Of a stretch of 33,979 nt of DNA, positions 24,981-33,492 are shown in pieces. This stretch comes from an uncultured Acidimicrobiales bacterium (GTDB lineage Bacteria; Actinomycetota; Acidimicrobiia; Acidimicrobiales; UBA10347), in assembly GCA_937941245.1 (NCBI GenBank), contig CALDYC010000047.1:1-33979 (forward strand). The letters run 5' to 3'. How positions within the stretch are numbered: the stretch's first letter is position 1; each line of letters begins with the position of its first letter. The notes beneath the pieces are model-generated. The model had not been told where the DNA came from. It saw only the letters and a program-made list of their open reading frames with translations, and searched no databases. The position numbers were made by a program, and so were the translations under genes.

Positions 24981-25670
24981 GAGGACGAGCTGCGCGATCT
25001 GATCGCAAGGGCCAAGGCCGGCGATCGTGCAGCCTTCGACGACCTCGTCCGTGCCACCTATTCGCGTGTGCACGGACTGGCGCTGCGCCTGACCGGCAAC
25101 GAACACGACGCCGACGATGTCGTGCAGGACACCTACGTGCGGGCCTATCGCGGGCTGCGCAAGTTCCGGGGCGATGCTCGCTTCTCGACATGGCTGCACC
25201 GGATTACCGCGAACAGTGCATCGACACTGATGGGACGCCGCCAGCGGCATCGCCACGACGACATCGACGCGGTGATCGACCTTGCAGACCGGCGCGAAGC
25301 CAACGATCCTGAGTATCTGCTGCAAAACGATGCCGTTGGGGTTCGGCTTCGGCGTGCCCTCGAGAATCTGCCTGAGCGACTGCGCAATGTCGTTGTGCTG
25401 CGTGATATTCACGGATTGAGTCACCGCGAGATCGCCGAGCGCCTCGACATAAGCGAAGCCGCCGCCAAGGTGCGGTTGCACCGGGCGCGGCGTCGGCTGC
25501 GCGACGGGCTGACAACGCTGAGGCCGCCAACTCGCGCGGTGGTGACCGCTCCCGGCGACGACTGCGATGGGCTGCCGGCCGATTCGACCGACGCGATTGT
25601 GCTTCCTCTTGGACCAGACGTCGAACTCGGCACATCGGCCCCCGACGATCTTGGCCGCACCGCCAGCTGA
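24978..25670 (+). CDS. RNA polymerase sigma factor, ECF (sigma-70 group 4) type
   Basis: The 230-residue protein has region 2 (about residues 20-88; DADDVVQDTYVRAYRGLRKFRGDARFSTWLHRITAN) and region 4 (about 127-177; LPERLRNVVVLRDIHGLSHREIAERLDISEAAAKVRLHRARRRLRD), without region 3, as in ECF sigma factors. About 50 further residues at the C-terminus, rich in Asp, Pro and Gly, match no domain I know. No anti-sigma gene is adjacent: tRNA-Met lies upstream and purL 62 bases downstream. A gene with no cognate anti-sigma next to it may be controlled through its tail or by expression. The GTG start is supported by the leaderless promoter. Confidence 0.92.
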   Translation: MEDELRDLIARAKAGDRAAFDDLVRATYSRVHGLALRLTGNEHDADDVVQDTYVRAYRGLRKFRGDARFSTWLHRITANSASTLMGRRQRHRHDDIDAVIDLADRREANDPEYLLQNDAVGVRLRRALENLPERLRNVVVLRDIHGLSHREIAERLDISEAAAKVRLHRARRRLRDGLTTLRPPTRAVVTAPGDDCDGLPADSTDAIVLPLGPDVELGTSAPDDLGRTAS

Positions 25671-25720
25671 GTATCCCGGCTGAACCAGTTGAGCCGCCGA
25701 ACCCCCATCTGCTTGGTGGC

Positions 25721-25735
25721 TAGGCTGCTTGGGTG
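25721..25735 (+). promoter_or_regulatory. Leaderless promoter of purL
   Basis: TAGGCT (25721-25726), a six-base gap and GTG (25733-25735) repeat exactly the arrangement and hexamer of the sigma factor promoter. No ribosome binding site is present. Confidence 0.65.
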
Positions 25736-28591
25736 ACACAGCTTCGGGATCACACGATCCTCATTGGCCCGGGAAAAACCAGTCGACGTGAAGGCGGCGG
25801 CGCAGAGAGCGTCGTCGACCAGGCACACCGCTTTGGCGTGAATGTCGACGAGATCACCGAACTTCGCGTGGTCCATCTGCGAGGTGCTTTGACCGATGCC
25901 GAACTCGTCACGCTCACTGACCGGCTGCTGGTCAACCCAATCGGTGAATGGGCGATCCCGCTCGCTGACCACGACCCGAAAGGGCTGGTTATCGAAACCG
26001 GGTTGCGGCCGGGTGTAACGGACCGCGAAGGTGCCGAACTGGTCCGAGGCGCAGCCGAACTTGGTATTGATCTTGAGGCAGCCACCATCGCCCGCCGGTG
26101 GGTCGTCGATGCCGCTATAGATCAAGCGCAGGCTGAAACGTTGGCCCGTCGCGTGCTCCACAATGATGTCATCGAACGCTGGACTCTCGGTGCGCTCGCG
26201 GCGGCGTTCACCGACCCGGGTGCACAAAGCCCCGCAACAACGCTGATAGGCGTTCGGGATCTCGACGATTCGGGGTTAGCCGAGATCAATGCACGCCGAC
26301 GGCTCGGCCTGGACCCCGAAGAGATGATCGTCATCCGGGATCACTTCGCCAGCGAAGAGCGTGACCCAACCGACGCCGAACTCGAGACACTCGCTCAGAC
26401 CTGGAGCGAGCATTGCGCACACAAGACATTCCGGGCACACATCACGCTCGAACACCTGGACGGAAGCATCGACACCATCGACGGTCTCATGGGCAGCCTG
26501 CTGCGCAAATCCACCGACGAAATCAACGCACCGTGGGTCCACAGCGCGTTTGTCGACAACGCTGGCATCGTTGCGTTCGAGCCCGGATGGGATATTGCCC
26601 TCAAGGCCGAAACGCACAATCACCCCTCGGCCCTCGAACCATTTGGCGGATCCAATACGGGCGTCGGTGGAGTCGTGCGCGACATCCTTGGCGTCTCGGC
26701 CAAGCCGGTAGCGATCACCGACATCTTGTGCTTCGGTCCGCAGGACACCGACCCCGCCGACTTGCCAGCGGGTGTGCTTCACCCACAACGCATTCGTGAT
26801 GGCGTTATCGCCGGTGTTGGTGACTACGGCAACAAGATCGGTGTGCCAAACATCGCCGGCGCGATCGTGCACGACCCGTCGTACACAACAACGCCGCTGG
26901 TCTTCGCTGGCTGCTTTGGTCTGCTTCCTGAGGGGGCGAATCCAACCGCAGCCCAACCCGGGGACGCCATTGTCGTGCTCGGCGGAGCGGTCGGCCGAGA
27001 CGGCGTCGGCGGTGCCACGTTCTCATCTCAGACGATGGGTGTTGAGACCGCTGAAATCGCCGGCTCATCGGTACAGATTGGTGACCCCATTGTCGAAAAG
27101 GGGTTGATCGACGTCGTGCTCGAAGCCCGTGATCGTCAGATGTATACCGCGATCACCGATTGCGGCGCTGGCGGGTTGTCCTCGGCGGTGGGCGAGATGG
27201 CCGAAGAGCTCGGTGCCCGAGTCGACCTGCAGGCCGTTCCACGTAAGTACCCCGGGCTTGCACCGTGGGAAGTGTGGCTATCCGAAGCCCAGGAACGCAT
27301 GGTCGTCGCCACTCCCGACCCCGCGCCATTGCTGGCTCTCGCCGAGCGGTGGTCGGTCGGAGCATCGGTGATTGGTGAGTTCACCGGAGACGCCAGACTC
27401 GTCGTCGTCGATGGTGAAGAGCCGCTCATTGACCTGTCATGTGCGTTTCTGCACGACGGTCGCCCGCAGCGCAAAATGCGCGCACTCGCCGTCGACCGGT
27501 CGCGCCCGGCTCGCCAACACGCATCCTTTGACAACACCACCATGTTGCTCGACCTGCTCGCACACCCATCGATCCGCTCAAATGAAGACGTCGTACGGAC
27601 CTTTGATCATGAAGTCCTCGGCGGCACGCTCGTTCGCCCATACGGAGGGGTCGCCGGTGATGGCGCTGCCGACGGCACCGTCGTCGTCCCACCTGGCACC
27701 AGCGGCAAACGGGGTATGGCGATTGGCATTGGAGTAAATGCCGTTATCGGGCAGCACGACCCCTACGCAATGGCGTGGAACGTCATTGACGAGGCGGTGC
27801 GCAACGTGGTGATTGCGGGCGCCGACCCGCACGAACTGTCGTTACTCGACAACTTCGCCTGGGGAAACCCGACCGACCCGGCAACGCTCGGCAGCATCGT
27901 CGCCGCGTGCACTGCATGTCATGACGCTGCCCTGGTCTATGGCGCTCCGTTCGTCTCGGGCAAGGACTCGCTGTACAACGTGTTCGTTCCGCCCGGCGGC
28001 GAGCCCGATCCAGTGGCGCCAACCCTGGTCCTCACCGCCGTCGGCATCGTAAAGAATCTCGATGTGGTACCGCTGACCGGAGTAGTCCAGGCCGGAAGTG
28101 ATATCTGGCTCGTCGGCCCAGACAGCGGCGCGCTCGGCGCAAGTCACGTTGACGTCGTCCTCGGAGCTGATCACGGCGGTGCGGTTCCCGAAGCGGACCC
28201 CACCGCGATCGGCCGACACGGCGAGGTGGCCGACGCGATCGCCGCCGGGGTCGTCCGGAGCGCGCACGACCTTAGTGAAGGCGGATTGGCAGTCGCTGTG
28301 GCTGAGTGGGCCCATGCTGGCCGCCTTGGCGTTGCGCTCGAGGTTGACTCGTCGCCTGAAGTTCTGTTCGGCGAAGGAATGGCCCGCTACCTGATCGAAG
28401 CCGACCCGTCCGATGCTTCACGGTTCAGCGAACTCGTTCCGTCAGCCCGCCGCATTGGTTCGGTGACATCGGAACCGGTGGTCAGACTCGGTGACATCAC
28501 CGTCTCACTCGACGCCATCGCCGCTGCCTGGACTGGTCACCATGGCGCACCTCCAACGCCCGCAAACGAACGACCTGGAGCAGCGCAATGA
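25733..28591 (+). CDS. purL: Phosphoribosylformylglycinamidine synthase, PurS-PurL fusion
   Basis: PurL converts FGAR, ATP and ammonia to FGAM in step 4 of purine synthesis. Catalytic landmarks are SEHCAHKTF (225-233), AETHNHPSALEPFGGSNTGVGGVVRDILG (from Glu293) and GKDSLYN in the C-terminal half. At 952 residues it lies between small PurL (about 600-750) and single-chain PurL (about 1,300). The extra length is N-terminal: residues 8-78 and 84-150 each resemble PurS, ending LLVNPIGEW and VLHNDVIERW like the PurS LLANxVIExY motif. The glutaminase domain is absent; purQ overlaps the stop (ATGA) and supplies it. No separate purS is visible. Confidence 0.94.
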   Translation: MTQLRDHTILIGPGKTSRREGGGAESVVDQAHRFGVNVDEITELRVVHLRGALTDAELVTLTDRLLVNPIGEWAIPLADHDPKGLVIETGLRPGVTDREGAELVRGAAELGIDLEAATIARRWVVDAAIDQAQAETLARRVLHNDVIERWTLGALAAAFTDPGAQSPATTLIGVRDLDDSGLAEINARRRLGLDPEEMIVIRDHFASEERDPTDAELETLAQTWSEHCAHKTFRAHITLEHLDGSIDTIDGLMGSLLRKSTDEINAPWVHSAFVDNAGIVAFEPGWDIALKAETHNHPSALEPFGGSNTGVGGVVRDILGVSAKPVAITDILCFGPQDTDPADLPAGVLHPQRIRDGVIAGVGDYGNKIGVPNIAGAIVHDPSYTTTPLVFAGCFGLLPEGANPTAAQPGDAIVVLGGAVGRDGVGGATFSSQTMGVETAEIAGSSVQIGDPIVEKGLIDVVLEARDRQMYTAITDCGAGGLSSAVGEMAEELGARVDLQAVPRKYPGLAPWEVWLSEAQERMVVATPDPAPLLALAERWSVGASVIGEFTGDARLVVVDGEEPLIDLSCAFLHDGRPQRKMRALAVDRSRPARQHASFDNTTMLLDLLAHPSIRSNEDVVRTFDHEVLGGTLVRPYGGVAGDGAADGTVVVPPGTSGKRGMAIGIGVNAVIGQHDPYAMAWNVIDEAVRNVVIAGADPHELSLLDNFAWGNPTDPATLGSIVAACTACHDAALVYGAPFVSGKDSLYNVFVPPGGEPDPVAPTLVLTAVGIVKNLDVVPLTGVVQAGSDIWLVGPDSGALGASHVDVVLGADHGGAVPEADPTAIGRHGEVADAIAAGVVRSAHDLSEGGLAVAVAEWAHAGRLGVALEVDSSPEVLFGEGMARYLIEADPSDASRFSELVPSARRIGSVTSEPVVRLGDITVSLDAIAAAWTGHHGAPPTPANERPGAAQ

Positions 28592-29352
28592 ATGGTTCGG
28601 CGTCGAAACCTAAGGTCCTGATTCCGGTCGCACTCGGAACGAACCGCGACCATGATCTGGCGGTGGCGTTCGAAGCTGCCGGCGCCGAAGCGCATTGCGT
28701 GCCGCTCAGCGCTCTGCGATCGGGCGAAGTCTCGCTGGTTGATTTTCAATTACTCGGTGTGCCGGGAGGGTTTAGCTACGGCGATGCGCTTGGCGCCGGT
28801 CGCCTGCTTGGTCTCGACCTCGCCGGCTGGTTCGGTGATCAACTTCATGCAGCTGTCGATGCAGGCATGCCAGTGTTTGGCGTATGCAACGGCTTCCAAG
28901 CTCTTGTGCGTGCCGGCTTGCTCCCCGGCAATGACCGACACGCGGTGCTGACCGACAATGCCTCGCGCCGATTCGAGTGCCGATGGGTCACCCTCGACCC
29001 GGTCTCGACCTCGTCGGTGTGGACACAGAACCTGCGCGAACCTCTACGGTGCCCGATCGCGCACGGCGAAGGGCGATTCATCACCGATGACCCCGGCGGG
29101 CTCGCTGCCGCTGATCAGGTGGCGTTTCGCTACGTCGCGTCGGACAGCGCAGCGGCCGATGGTGCTTACCCGGCGAACCCGAACGGGTCGTTGGCCGATA
29201 TCGCTGGAGTGTGCGACTCGACTGGTCTTGTTCTCGGACTTATGCCCCACCCCGAGGACCACGTGGCAGCACGGCAAGATCCGCTACGCGGGCGGTCGCC
29301 TAGCGGTTTGTGCCTGCCCCTCTTCCAGGCCGGCGTCGCCGCAGTCGCGTGA
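28588..29352 (+). CDS. purQ: FGAM synthase glutaminase subunit
   Basis: PurQ hydrolyses glutamine and passes ammonia to PurL. The 254-residue class I amidotransferase has the oxyanion/backbone segment GVPGGFSYGDALGAGR, the nucleophile Cys100 in FGVCNGFQ, and His221/Glu223 in MPHPEDH. It is somewhat longer than the roughly 225-residue PurQ that works with small PurL plus PurS, and resembles the C-terminal amidotransferase domain of single-chain PurL. This fits the enlarged PurL encoded just upstream. Its ATG lies within the purL stop (ATGA). Confidence 0.95.
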   Translation: MNGSASKPKVLIPVALGTNRDHDLAVAFEAAGAEAHCVPLSALRSGEVSLVDFQLLGVPGGFSYGDALGAGRLLGLDLAGWFGDQLHAAVDAGMPVFGVCNGFQALVRAGLLPGNDRHAVLTDNASRRFECRWVTLDPVSTSSVWTQNLREPLRCPIAHGEGRFITDDPGGLAAADQVAFRYVASDSAAADGAYPANPNGSLADIAGVCDSTGLVLGLMPHPEDHVAARQDPLRGRSPSGLCLPLFQAGVAAVA

Positions 29353-29365
29353 TGTCATGCCCGTC

Positions 29366-29380
29366 TAGAGTCCAACCGTG
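29366..29380 (+). promoter_or_regulatory. Leaderless promoter of purE
   Basis: TAGAGT (29366-29371), six bases, then GTG (29378-29380), all within the 25 bases after purQ. It predicts that purE-purK can be transcribed apart from purL-purQ. Confidence 0.6.
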
Positions 29381-29890
29381 AACCAGTCAACGGGCGCCGA
29401 TGTAGTGATTGTGATGGGAAGCCAGTCTGACTGGCCGACGATGCGGCACGCGGCCGAAACGTTGGCGACGCTTGAGATCTCGCACCAGGCCCGCATCGTG
29501 TCAGCCCATCGCACCCCTGAACGCATGGTTGCGTTCGCCTCAAATGCGCGGGCGGCCGGTCACAAGGTGATCATCGCCGGAGCTGGTGGAGCGGCTCACT
29601 TGCCGGGTATGACTGCGGCGATGACACCGCTTCCGGTCTTTGGTGTGCCAATCGAGTCCAAGGCTCTCTCCGGGCAGGACTCGCTGCTGTCGATCGTGCA
29701 GATGCCAGCTGGCATCCCGGTCGGCACGCTTGCCATTGGTCGTGCCGGAGCGGTGAACGCGGCTCTGCTGGCAGCCGCAGTGCTCGCCATTAGCGACGAG
29801 CAGCTAGCCGGACGTCTCGATGCTTGGCGTCAACGCCAGAGCGCCGCGGTGGGCGATGTCCCGGTCGACGATGTGCCGGTCGAAGACTGA
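29378..29890 (+). CDS. purE: N5-carboxyaminoimidazole ribonucleotide mutase
   Basis: The 170-residue class I PurE moves the carboxyl group of N5-CAIR to give CAIR. Motifs: [25 protein letters not shown] with the catalytic histidine, [26 protein letters not shown] and [25 protein letters not shown]. The last 15 or so residues ([13 protein letters not shown]) form an acidic repeat beyond the family core. The GTG start fits the leaderless promoter, and translation from any later codon would cut the nucleotide-binding strand. purK begins one base after its stop. Confidence 0.95.
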   Translation: MNQSTGADVVIVMGSQSDWPTMRHAAETLATLEISHQARIVSAHRTPERMVAFASNARAAGHKVIIAGAGGAAHLPGMTAAMTPLPVFGVPIESKALSGQDSLLSIVQMPAGIPVGTLAIGRAGAVNAALLAAAVLAISDEQLAGRLDAWRQRQSAAVGDVPVDDVPVED

Positions 29891-29891
29891 C

Positions 29892-31007
29892 GTGGCGGCC
29901 CCATCTAACGTTTGCGAGGCGAGCGACGCGGCACCGGCAGTCTTTGCGACCGGGCCGTCGACAACGATCGGCATTGTCGGCGGCGGACAGCTCGCGCGCA
30001 TGCTCGCAATGGCCGCGGCTGCGCTTGGTTGTCGGACCGTGATTCTCGACCCTGATCCCGAAGCGCCAGCGGCTCAGGTCACAAACGCGCACATCGTGGC
30101 GCACTACAACGACAGCGAGGGGCTGGCCGAGTTGGCCGCCGCGGCCGATGTAGTGACCTATGAGTTCGAGAACGTACCTGACGAAGCCATTGACGCGCTT
30201 GCGCCGATCGTTCCGGTGCGCCCACCGGCAAGGGCGCTATCGGTGTCGCAGGATCGTCTCGTCGAGAAGCAGTTCCTCGTCGGTGCGGGACTGCGCACGG
30301 CTGCCTATGTGCCGGTTGACTCGCAACCCGACCTGGAACAAGCGGTGGTCGAACTCGGCGGTGCCGCAATCATCAAGACGCGCCGTCTTGGCTATGACGG
30401 AAAGGGCCAACTCCGAATCGCTGGAGCGGTTCCGGCTACGGCATTTGAACAACTGGGATCGGTTCCCTGCATCGCCGAGGCGATCGTTGATTTCACATGC
30501 GAGATCTCGGTCATCGGCGCCCGTTCGGTCGATGGGGCGACTCGGTGCTTCGAGCCGGCCCGCAACGACCACGTAGACGCCATGCTGGCCCAGTCGACCG
30601 TTCCGAGCGGACAACCCGGAGCAGTCGTTGCGCAGGCGGTCTCGATGGCGACGCAGCTGCTTGACTCGCTTGACTATGTCGGTGTGCTCGGTCTTGAGCT
30701 ATTTGTTCTCGCTGATGGGTCGCTCGTCGCCAACGAGTTTGCGCCGAGGGTGCATAACTCGGGTCATTGGACCGAAGCGGTGTGTGCGGTGTCGCAATTC
30801 GAGCAGCACATGCGCGCCGTGCTTGGCCAGCCACTCGGTGATCCCGGCGCCCATAGCGACTGTGTAATGACCAACCTGGTGGGTCACGATGTCGATGCAC
30901 TCGATGGGCACATGCGGGACCCATCGACCCGGCTACATCTCTATGGAAAGGTCGAGCCACGGCCGGGTCGCAAGATGGGCCATGTGACAAGGGTCGTCTC
31001 GCGTTGA
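29892..31007 (+). CDS. purK: N5-carboxyaminoimidazole ribonucleotide synthase
   Basis: PurK uses ATP and bicarbonate to make N5-CAIR from AIR. The ATP-grasp protein is recognised by IGIVGGGQLARMLAMAA, ADVVTYEFENVP, SQDRLVEKQFL, IIKTRRLGYDGKGQ, EISVIGARS, YVGVLGLELFV and NEFAPRVHNSGHWTEAVCAVSQFEQHMRA. The GTG at 29892, one base after the purE stop, is the only start that avoids overlapping purE and gives 371 residues. About 24 residues precede the first strand, a slightly long N-terminus. No strong ribosome binding site is seen, so translation probably relies on coupling to purE. Confidence 0.94.
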   Translation: MAAPSNVCEASDAAPAVFATGPSTTIGIVGGGQLARMLAMAAAALGCRTVILDPDPEAPAAQVTNAHIVAHYNDSEGLAELAAAADVVTYEFENVPDEAIDALAPIVPVRPPARALSVSQDRLVEKQFLVGAGLRTAAYVPVDSQPDLEQAVVELGGAAIIKTRRLGYDGKGQLRIAGAVPATAFEQLGSVPCIAEAIVDFTCEISVIGARSVDGATRCFEPARNDHVDAMLAQSTVPSGQPGAVVAQAVSMATQLLDSLDYVGVLGLELFVLADGSLVANEFAPRVHNSGHWTEAVCAVSQFEQHMRAVLGQPLGDPGAHSDCVMTNLVGHDVDALDGHMRDPSTRLHLYGKVEPRPGRKMGHVTRVVSR

Positions 31008-31079
31008 TCCTGGGGCTGGTGTTCCAAAAGAACAGCTCGAAACAAGTCACAGTGGTGTCATTCGGCTCCGCAACTTTGC

Positions 31080-31094
31080 CAGACTGTCCATGTG
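31080..31094 (+). promoter_or_regulatory. Leaderless promoter of purC
   Basis: CAGACT (31080-31085), six bases, then GTG (31092-31094), the same geometry as purL and purE with C in place of T at the first position. It lies at the end of an 84-base gap after purK and would start the purC-purF-purD transcript. Confidence 0.5.
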
Positions 31095-32045
31095 GGGAGC
31101 AGCGTCGAGGCACACGCACTTCGTGATCTCGCGCTCGATTTGCCGGGTCACGATTCGGGAAAGGTCCGCGAAGCGTGGCAACTGCCCAACGGACGACGGT
31201 TGCTAATTACATCTGACCGTCTCAGCGCCCTCGATCGCGTGATCGGATTGGTTCCGCACAAAGGGCAGGTGCTCAATCAGCTCGCTGCGTGGTGGTTTGC
31301 CCACACCGCTGACATTTGCGCCAATCACGTCATCGACCTGCCCGACCCTCAAGCGCTCATAGCTGTCGATGCCACCCCGTTGCCGATCGAAGTGGTCGTG
31401 CGAGCCCGCCTGACCGGCAGCACCTCAACGTCGGTCCTGCCGAGGTACCTCGCCGGTGAACGGCTGCTCTATGGCCATCAACTGCCAGACGGCTTGACCC
31501 CGCACGGTGCGCTTCCTGAGCCCATCATCACGCCAACCACCAAGGCAGCTAAAGGCAAACACGACGAACCGATCACGATCGCGGACGTCACCGCACGCGA
31601 CCTGCTGCCAGAAGCTCTCTGGCAGCACATACAACGTGTGGCGCTTGAGCTCTTCGAACGAGGGGCCGAGCACGCAGCGTCGTGTGGATTCGTCCTCGCA
31701 GACACCAAATACGAGTTTGGCCTTGATGCGGACGGTGATCTGCTCGTCATCGACGAAATGCACACTCCGGACTCGTCTCGATACTGGACTCTCGACGGTT
31801 TGGACGACCGGCTAGCCCAAGGCTTGGCCCCCGAGGGCTACGACAAAGAGCCAGTCCGCTTGGCGCTGCGCGAACGTGGCTACGCCGGCGACGGCCCGCC
31901 ACCAGATCTGCCCGACGAGGTGTGGTCGCAGACCTCTCGACGCTACGTCGAACTTTTTGAACGAATTACCGGCACGGCCTTCGTTCCAGCGGCTCAACCC
32001 GCCGACGAACGAATACGTGCCAACCTTGCCCCCTTCATCAACTGA
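31092..32045 (+). CDS. purC: SAICAR synthetase
   Basis: PurC joins aspartate to CAIR with ATP. The 317-residue protein is the longer form (about 300 residues, as in yeast Ade1 and actinobacteria) rather than the 240-residue E. coli type. Motifs: SGKVREAWQL with the ATP-binding lysine, LITSDRLSALDRVIG, KGQVLNQLAAWWF, EVVVRARLTGSTSTSVL, PEPIITPTTKAAKGKHDEPI, VLADTKYEFGLD and VIDEMHTPDSSRYW. The GTG start is supported by the predicted leaderless promoter. purF starts ten bases after its stop. Confidence 0.95.
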   Translation: MGSSVEAHALRDLALDLPGHDSGKVREAWQLPNGRRLLITSDRLSALDRVIGLVPHKGQVLNQLAAWWFAHTADICANHVIDLPDPQALIAVDATPLPIEVVVRARLTGSTSTSVLPRYLAGERLLYGHQLPDGLTPHGALPEPIITPTTKAAKGKHDEPITIADVTARDLLPEALWQHIQRVALELFERGAEHAASCGFVLADTKYEFGLDADGDLLVIDEMHTPDSSRYWTLDGLDDRLAQGLAPEGYDKEPVRLALRERGYAGDGPPPDLPDEVWSQTSRRYVELFERITGTAFVPAAQPADERIRANLAPFIN

Positions 32046-32055
32046 CGGAGACACC

Positions 32056-33492
32056 GTGAACCCCGCCGAATCGCCGATCATGCTCGACCACCCCAAGGAG
32101 GAGTGCGGCGTTCTAGGAATCTCCACGCGCGGGGACGAGGCAGCCCGACTCGCGTTCTTTGGTCTCTACGCGCTGCAGCACCGAGGACAGGAAGCTGCAG
32201 GCATTGCCGTGTCTGATGGGCGGGCTGTGCGTATGCACAAAGACATGGGCCTGGTCAGCCAGGTGTTCGATTCGTCTGCCCTCGCCCCGCTCGTGGGCGG
32301 CATGGCAATCGGCCACACCCGCTACTCGACCACCGGATCGAACTCCGAGCGCAACGTGCAGCCATATGTCGTCGAGACCATGCACGGGCCACTCGGCGTT
32401 GCGCACAACGGCAACCTCGTTAATGCTGACCAGCTTCGGGCCAAGCTGCTCGCTCGCGGAGCTGGCCTTCAGTCATCGTCGGACTCCGAGGTGCTAGCCC
32501 TGATGTTGGCGGCAGCCGAAGGTGAGACGTGGGAAGAACGACTTGCCGCCGTCATGCCCGAATGGGTCGGCGCCTTCAGCCTGGTGATCATCGCAGGCAC
32601 CAAAGTCCTCGCCGCCCGCGATCCATGGGGGTTTAGGCCGCTGTCGATGGGGCGAATGCCATCTGGTGGCCATGCGATTGCATCCGAGACCGGGGCGTTG
32701 AGAACGCTTGGTTGTGAAGAGACCCGCGAGATCGAACCGGGTGAGATTGTCGTGCTTCAGGGTGACGTTGCGAAATCTCACGTCGCTATGGACCCCAAAG
32801 CCAACCTGGCCCGGTGCACCTTCGAGCAGATCTACTTTTCGCGCCCCGATGCCGTCTGGGATGGGCTGAGCGTGCACCAAGCCCGTCAGCGCCTTGGCGC
32901 CGCCCTAGCGGCGGAACACCCCGTCGATGCTGACGTGGTCGTACCCGTTCCCGATTCGTCAATGCCAGCTGCCATCGGATTCGCTGCGGCGACCGGCATT
33001 ACCTACAACGAAGGCTTCGTCAAGAACCGTTACATCGGTCGAACTTTCATCGAACCGACCGACGAACTGCGCCGCAGCGGCGTCAAGCTCAAGTTCAACA
33101 CGCTTGAAGAAAACATCTTCGGCAAGCGTGTGGTGATTATCGACGACTCGATCGTTCGGGGCACCACGTCTGGGCCACTGATCCGCATGGTCCGTGAAGC
33201 CGGGGCCACCGAAGTGCACGTGCGCATCACCTGCCCGCCGATTGCCCACCCCTGCTTCTTCGGCGTCGACATGGGCACCTACGACGAGCTGATCGCCCAC
33301 CAACTGCGGGTCGACGAGATCGGCGCACATATCGGTGCCGACAGCCTGGGCTTCCTGTCTCTCGACGCCATGATGGGAGCACTCGGCCGCGCCGCGGGCT
33401 ATTGCAATGCGTGCTTCACCGGTGATTATCCAATTCCGGTAGAGCTCACGACCGGCACAAGCAAACAGCGATTCGATGGAGTGCTGGGCTGA
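32056..33492 (+). CDS. purF: Amidophosphoribosyltransferase, 4Fe-4S type
   Basis: PurF makes phosphoribosylamine from PRPP and glutamine, the first committed step. From GTG 32056, preceded by GGAGA at five bases, the product has 478 residues. The nucleophile is Cys17 (EECGVLGIS), so a 16-residue propeptide must be removed; ATG 32080 would leave eight. Other motifs are GHTRYSTTG, the PRPP loop VVIIDDSIVRGTTSG (Asp363/Asp364) and cysteines 254, 400, 450 and 453, spaced like the four iron-sulfur ligands of the Bacillus enzyme. An open frame extends 60 codons upstream, but it lies inside purC. The stop overlaps the purD start (TGATG). Confidence 0.95.
   Translation: MNPAESPIMLDHPKEECGVLGISTRGDEAARLAFFGLYALQHRGQEAAGIAVSDGRAVRMHKDMGLVSQVFDSSALAPLVGGMAIGHTRYSTTGSNSERNVQPYVVETMHGPLGVAHNGNLVNADQLRAKLLARGAGLQSSSDSEVLALMLAAAEGETWEERLAAVMPEWVGAFSLVIIAGTKVLAARDPWGFRPLSMGRMPSGGHAIASETGALRTLGCEETREIEPGEIVVLQGDVAKSHVAMDPKANLARCTFEQIYFSRPDAVWDGLSVHQARQRLGAALAAEHPVDADVVVPVPDSSMPAAIGFAAATGITYNEGFVKNRYIGRTFIEPTDELRRSGVKLKFNTLEENIFGKRVVIIDDSIVRGTTSGPLIRMVREAGATEVHVRITCPPIAHPCFFGVDMGTYDELIAHQLRVDEIGAHIGADSLGFLSLDAMMGALGRAAGYCNACFTGDYPIPVELTTGTSKQRFDGVLG

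Noticed and set aside
24783-25739. Open frame on the minus strand (318 codons) across tRNA-Met and the sigma factor gene
   Set aside because: It would overlap a tRNA and the antisense of a clear sigma factor; no recognisable motif.
31876-32055. Upstream extension of purF by 60 codons
   Set aside because: It lies inside purC in another frame and lacks PurF similarity; GTG 32056 has a ribosome binding site and a sensible propeptide length.
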